Shown here: positions 6,769 through 7,103 of the stretch, one piece after another | How positions within the stretch are numbered: position 1 is the first letter of the stretch | How the letters are laid out: every line of letters begins with the position of its first letter | Source of the DNA: Myxococcales bacterium | GTDB lineage: Bacteria > Myxococcota > Polyangia > Polyangiales > Polyangiaceae | Length of the DNA stretch: 7,103 nt | Assembly: GCA_020430865.1 (NCBI GenBank) | Contig: JAGQIY010000731.1 | Span: 1 to 7,103, forward strand | Direction: 5' to 3' | Notes under the pieces: generated by a model | What the model was told of the DNA's origin: nothing | The model's input: the letters and a program-made list of their open reading frames with translations, nothing else | Database searches by the model: none | Program-made: the position numbers and the translations under genes

Positions 6769-6797
6769 CGGCTCGACCCGCTAGCGGTCACGAGCCG
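6769..6797. repeat. Hairpin with nested palindrome
   Basis: CGGCTCGACC (6769-6778) can pair with GGT (6786-6788) and, past a 2-base bulge, CGAGCCG (6791-6797), giving a 10-bp stem with a 7-base loop. The perfect palindrome CCGCTAGCGG occupies the centre. No T-run follows on either strand, so it is not a clear terminator. Confidence 0.4.
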
Positions 6798-6871
6798 AGA
6801 ATCGAAACACCTCCGCAGCCCCGTCCCATGCAGCTATCCCGTTTGCCCCGCCGCGATCCCGAAACCCTGGA

Positions 6872-6899
6872 TCGCCCGAGCCACGCCCGCGCCGGGCGA
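6872..6899. repeat. Inverted repeat TCGCCCG / CGGGCGA
   Basis: Perfect 7-base arms enclose a 14-base loop. It is the second of four hairpins in the FHA upstream region. GC-only arms like these can arise by chance at this base composition. Confidence 0.3.
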
Positions 6900-6952
6900 C
6901 GAGGCGAGCAGCGTGGGAAGGGCGCTGGAGCTCGCGCCAACATCCTAGAAAT

Positions 6953-6974
6953 GTTCAGCTTGCGCGAGCTGAGC
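6953..6974. repeat. Hairpin upstream of the FHA gene
   Basis: Nine pairs, two of them G-T, close a 4-base GCGC loop (GTTCAGCTT / GAGCTGAGC). No T-tract follows. It lies about 40 bases before the FHA start codon. Confidence 0.35.
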
Positions 6975-6983
6975 TTGGCTTAG

Positions 6984-6998
6984 GCCCGGATCCCGGGC
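6984..6998. repeat. Short GCCCGG-ATC-CCGGGC hairpin before the FHA start
   Basis: A perfect 6-bp stem with a 3-base loop ends 17 bases before the FHA ATG. If transcribed it would lie just 5' of the translation start region and could affect initiation; alternatively it is an operator. Confidence 0.35.
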
Positions 6999-7015
6999 AG
7001 GATTGTATCGCTCCC

Positions 7016-7103
7016 ATGTGGAAGCTCTCGATCGCCGATGATCAGGCCAATACGACGGTCGTCAATCTGACGCGCGACGAGTACACCGTTGGTCGTGCGG
7101 AGG
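7016..7103 (+). CDS. FHA-domain protein, N-terminal fragment (cut by right edge)
   Basis: Only 29 codons are visible. They read MWKLSIADDQANTTV, continuing to LTRDEYTVGRAE. The 'D.YTVGR' ending is the opening strand of a forkhead-associated domain, whose GR and nearby residues begin the phosphothreonine-binding surface. Myxobacterial FHA proteins commonly start with this MWKL..DD pattern at residue 1, with the FHA domain N-terminal and other modules after it, so a signalling role with Ser/Thr kinases is likely. What follows the FHA domain cannot be seen. No good Shine-Dalgarno sits close to the ATG; an AGGA is about 13 bases away. Confidence 0.7.
   Translation, partial: MWKLSIADDQANTTVVNLTRDEYTVGRAE

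Larger units (their letters stand above)
6569..7015 (+). other. 447-bp non-coding stretch between the hydrolase and the FHA gene
   Basis: No convincing gene is present: the short frames here (for example 6581-6784 plus, 6514-6741 minus) have Arg/Ser/Pro-rich shadow composition and no ribosome site. There is no clear terminator after the hydrolase stop. A GACGGCT direct repeat occurs at about 6573-6590, and a seven-C run lies near 6620. Four hairpins in the right-hand half are listed separately. Close to the FHA start, TTGTAT (7003-7008) could be a -10 box. Confidence 0.6.

Noticed and set aside
6581..6784. Small plus-strand frame in the gap before the FHA gene
   Set aside because: Non-ATG start, no ribosome site, and an Arg/Ser/Pro-rich shadow-like product.
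5275..6948. Plus-strand open frame (557 codons) overlapping the hydrolase in another frame
   Set aside because: Arg/Ala/Gly-rich translation without motifs; the 5405-6568 frame carries all serine-hydrolase motifs.

Overview
This GC-rich window, with tight G/C-ending codon use and short intergenic gaps, looks like the chromosome of a deltaproteobacterium of the myxobacterial type. The support is a PilC/PilS type IV pilus pair, a perfect-core sigma-54 promoter, a large TPR protein and an FHA-domain protein start. The lineage is inferred; nothing in the sequence fixes a species.

Layout. Four genes lie on the minus strand and read right to left. The first is pilC (5254-4040), the inner-membrane platform of the type IV pilus. 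Next comes a PilS-like six-TM sensor histidine kinase (3975-2650). A 228-bp regulatory gap follows, then an MlaC/Ttg2-family periplasmic phospholipid-binding protein (2421-1831) with a strong terminator hairpin after it. Last is a large TPR protein (GTG at 1700) that runs off the left edge. On the plus strand, divergent from pilC, is a serine beta-lactamase-fold hydrolase (5405-6568). It is followed by a 447-bp non-coding stretch with several hairpins and then the first 29 codons of an FHA-domain protein (7016 to the right edge).

How the genes may work together. PilC and PilS are neighbours in type IV pilus clusters, where PilS normally signals to the sigma-54 activator PilR to control pilin. 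Here pilB and pilT are not upstream and pilR is not downstream. Instead, the gene after pilS is the mlaC homologue, preceded by a textbook -24/-12 sigma-54 promoter (TGGCAC-N5-TTGC) with three dyad-symmetric elements at about -66, -88 and -115, where enhancer-binding activators usually bind. The best lead in the window is therefore that a sigma-54 activator, possibly PilS's missing partner, controls an orphan outer-membrane lipid-transport protein. The other genes look like ordinary members of known families. I found no mobile element, CRISPR array, tRNA or rRNA.
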